DNA of 6,661 bases from Thiotrichales bacterium. Its GTDB lineage: Bacteria; Pseudomonadota; Gammaproteobacteria; Francisellales; CACEW01. The translations under genes and the position numbers were made by a program. Location: contig CANJQG010000071.1 of NCBI GenBank assembly GCA_947476405.1, positions 1 to 6,661 of the forward strand, in the 5' to 3' direction. Below, piece after piece: positions 6,527 through 6,661 of the stretch (positions within the stretch are counted from its first letter, which is position 1; the number at the start of each line of letters is the position of its first letter). Under the pieces are notes generated by a model. It was given only the letters and a program-made list of their open reading frames with translations. It was not told the DNA's origin and made no database searches.

Positions 6527-6661
6527 TATTATTTTCAGAAATGGCCAGATAAACAGCAGAATCTGAACGTATTGACGGCGTTAGGCGTCCGCGGGTAATT
6601 TTTCAGCTGTATTGCATCAAAAATAAACAATTTTTCGATTTTCCAGGCAGGGCATTCCCTC
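6514..6661. mobile_element. Possible end of a second insertion sequence (runs off right edge)
   Basis: GAGCCTCTTGCAA at 6514-6526 resembles the terminal repeats of IS5-group (IS1031-like) elements, which commonly begin GAG and carry a TTTGCA or TTGCA core. From there to the window end no reading frame long enough to be a gene is visible on either strand. The block at 6575-6600 is locally G+C-rich (GGCGTTAGGCGTCCGCGGG), unlike the AT-rich start of the large gene. The other end and the transposase would lie to the right of the window. This rests on resemblance of a short repeat from memory, so it is tentative. Confidence 0.4.

Noticed and set aside
1..6661. CRISPR array, tRNA, rRNA or riboswitch
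   Set aside because: No regularly spaced repeats, tRNA-like cloverleaf or known riboswitch core was seen; nearly all the window is coding.

Overview
The window comes from an AT-rich bacterial genome. It holds one very large minus-strand coding region, flanked on both sides by what look like insertion-sequence (IS) parts. The host cannot be named from sequence alone. Low G+C, IS debris and a giant multidomain protein with no recognised housekeeping role would suit a host-associated gammaproteobacterium of the Legionella/Coxiella type, but this is inference.

Layout: (1) 1-1269, minus: the first 423 codons of a DDE transposase with an intact YREK signature. It runs off the left edge and is visibly richer in G+C than the rest. 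(2) 1270-1372: a spacer with the transposase ribosome binding site, a weak promoter candidate and a possible IS end. (3) 1373-3847, minus: the C-terminal part of the giant protein, with two complete AAA+ ATPase modules. (4) 3848-4153: an open stretch with no start codon that continues the AAA+ frame upstream and overlaps the end of the next reading frame. (5) 4132-6480, minus: the N-terminal part, ending in a transglutaminase-like cysteine-peptidase fold with a visible Cys-His-Asp triad. (6) 6481-6661: a good promoter whose -35 box falls in what looks like the terminal repeat of a second IS.

The central observation is that the two long reading frames are probably one gene. The downstream frame has no ATG, GTG or TTG until GTG 3847, and that codon has no ribosome binding site. 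The upstream frame stops at 4132 just after a G6 run and a T5 run (coding strand). One -1 shift, or one extra base, there joins them into about 1,702 residues. The 98 residues regained include a Walker-B-like strand, a sensor-1-like strand and an SRY arginine, which look like a degenerate third AAA+ module. The order would be: unknown N-terminal region, transglutaminase-like peptidase, degenerate AAA+ remnant, beta-rich linker, AAA+ module 1, AAA+ module 2.

The working model is inference: an ATP-driven remodelling array attached to a papain-like peptidase or transferase domain. MoxR-class AAA+ proteins are known to be encoded next to separate transglutaminase-core proteins, so a single-chain version would be notable. 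Expression may depend on an IS-derived -35 box, and the full-length product depends on the frameshift site.
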